A stretch of 64,000 bases of DNA from contig NZ_JACHCC010000014.1 of NCBI RefSeq assembly GCF_014207135.1, positions 165,781 to 229,780 on the forward strand, written 5' to 3'. Origin of the DNA: Pedobacter cryoconitis. Lineage in GTDB: Bacteria > Bacteroidota > Bacteroidia > Sphingobacteriales > Sphingobacteriaceae. The notes beneath the pieces were generated by a model. It was not told the origin of the DNA, ran no database searches, and worked only from the letters and a program-made list of their open reading frames with translations. The first letter of the stretch is position 1; the number at the start of each line of letters is the position of its first letter. The translations under genes and the position numbers were made by a program. Shown here piece after piece: positions 63,887 to 64,000 of the stretch.

Positions 63887-64000
63887 GCATAGACAATAAC
63901 TTATCTGTCCTATACTGAGATAAGTTTACAGTAAAAAGTGAATTACTGATTTGTGTTTACAATGATAGTTTTAATTCCTGTTTGTTGTTTACAATGATTT

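Noticed and set aside
63955..63998. Possible CRISPR repeats
   Set aside because: Only two copies of a 12-mer at a 32-bp spacing are visible and the right side is cut by the window; no array or cas gene is seen.

Overview
The window is a chromosomal segment from a Bacteroidota bacterium, most likely a Pedobacter-like member of the Sphingobacteriaceae. The evidence is low G+C, several candidate promoters with the Bacteroidota -7 box TAnnTTTG, little Shine-Dalgarno signal, and typical Bacteroidota gene neighbourhoods: a GntR/ABC/GIN-like operon, a DUF1349 protein, a zincless Fpg-like glycosylase and a membrane-anchored MutS-like ATPase. The genus is inferred from gene content, not from a marker gene. 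I saw no rRNA, tRNA, insertion sequence or convincing CRISPR array.

Layout. 0-8 kb: 3'-truncated phosphoglycerate mutase, a heterodimeric ABC exporter pair, a DNA glycosylase, a lone receiver domain and a Dcp-type M3 peptidase. 7.9-15.2 kb: a complete assimilatory sulfate reduction operon on the minus strand, transcribed sulfite reductase, cobA, siroheme-synthase/TSUP fusion, cysH, cysD, cysN. Together these import and activate sulfate, reduce it to sulfide and make siroheme for the sulfite reductase. 15.4-18.1 kb: an ABC-2 transporter operon with its own GntR regulator and a clear operator. 18.2-29.2 kb: MutS-like ATPase, a zeta-toxin-like pair, an FAD oxidoreductase, a PadR unit, an NmrA-like protein, DUF1349, and an MFS/serine hydrolase pair divergent from an HxlR regulator. 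29.2-33.6 kb: two tandem ankyrin proteins, a START-domain protein and an L,D-transpeptidase.

33.6-36.4 kb holds the most notable system: a Family 2A (SrpI-like) encapsulin shell gene followed 5 bp later by a cysteine desulfurase with a ~180-residue low-complexity N-terminal extension, i.e. a protein nanocompartment and its cargo. Its promoter region carries a box (15-base window, 12 identities) that also occurs, similarly placed relative to the -7 box, upstream of the sulfate reduction operon 21 kb away. This suggests one sulfur regulon.

36.5-40.1 kb: class A beta-lactamase, ClpP, an ECF-like sigma factor with a small partner, and gene remnants (amidohydrolase tail, AraC tail, glycosidase-like remnant, DKNYY fragment). 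40.2-44.9 kb: an alpha/beta hydrolase, a DKNYY lipoprotein, an amidase and small proteins. 45-57.6 kb: a stress and DNA-repair cluster with LigD and Ku divergently arranged, a DUF2383 protein, KatE catalase with an ankyrin partner, a DUF5670 mini-protein, a CheB-CheR-histidine kinase and oleate hydratase. 57.6-64 kb: sbcDC, a small membrane protein, a TPR protein and a long terminal inverted repeat.
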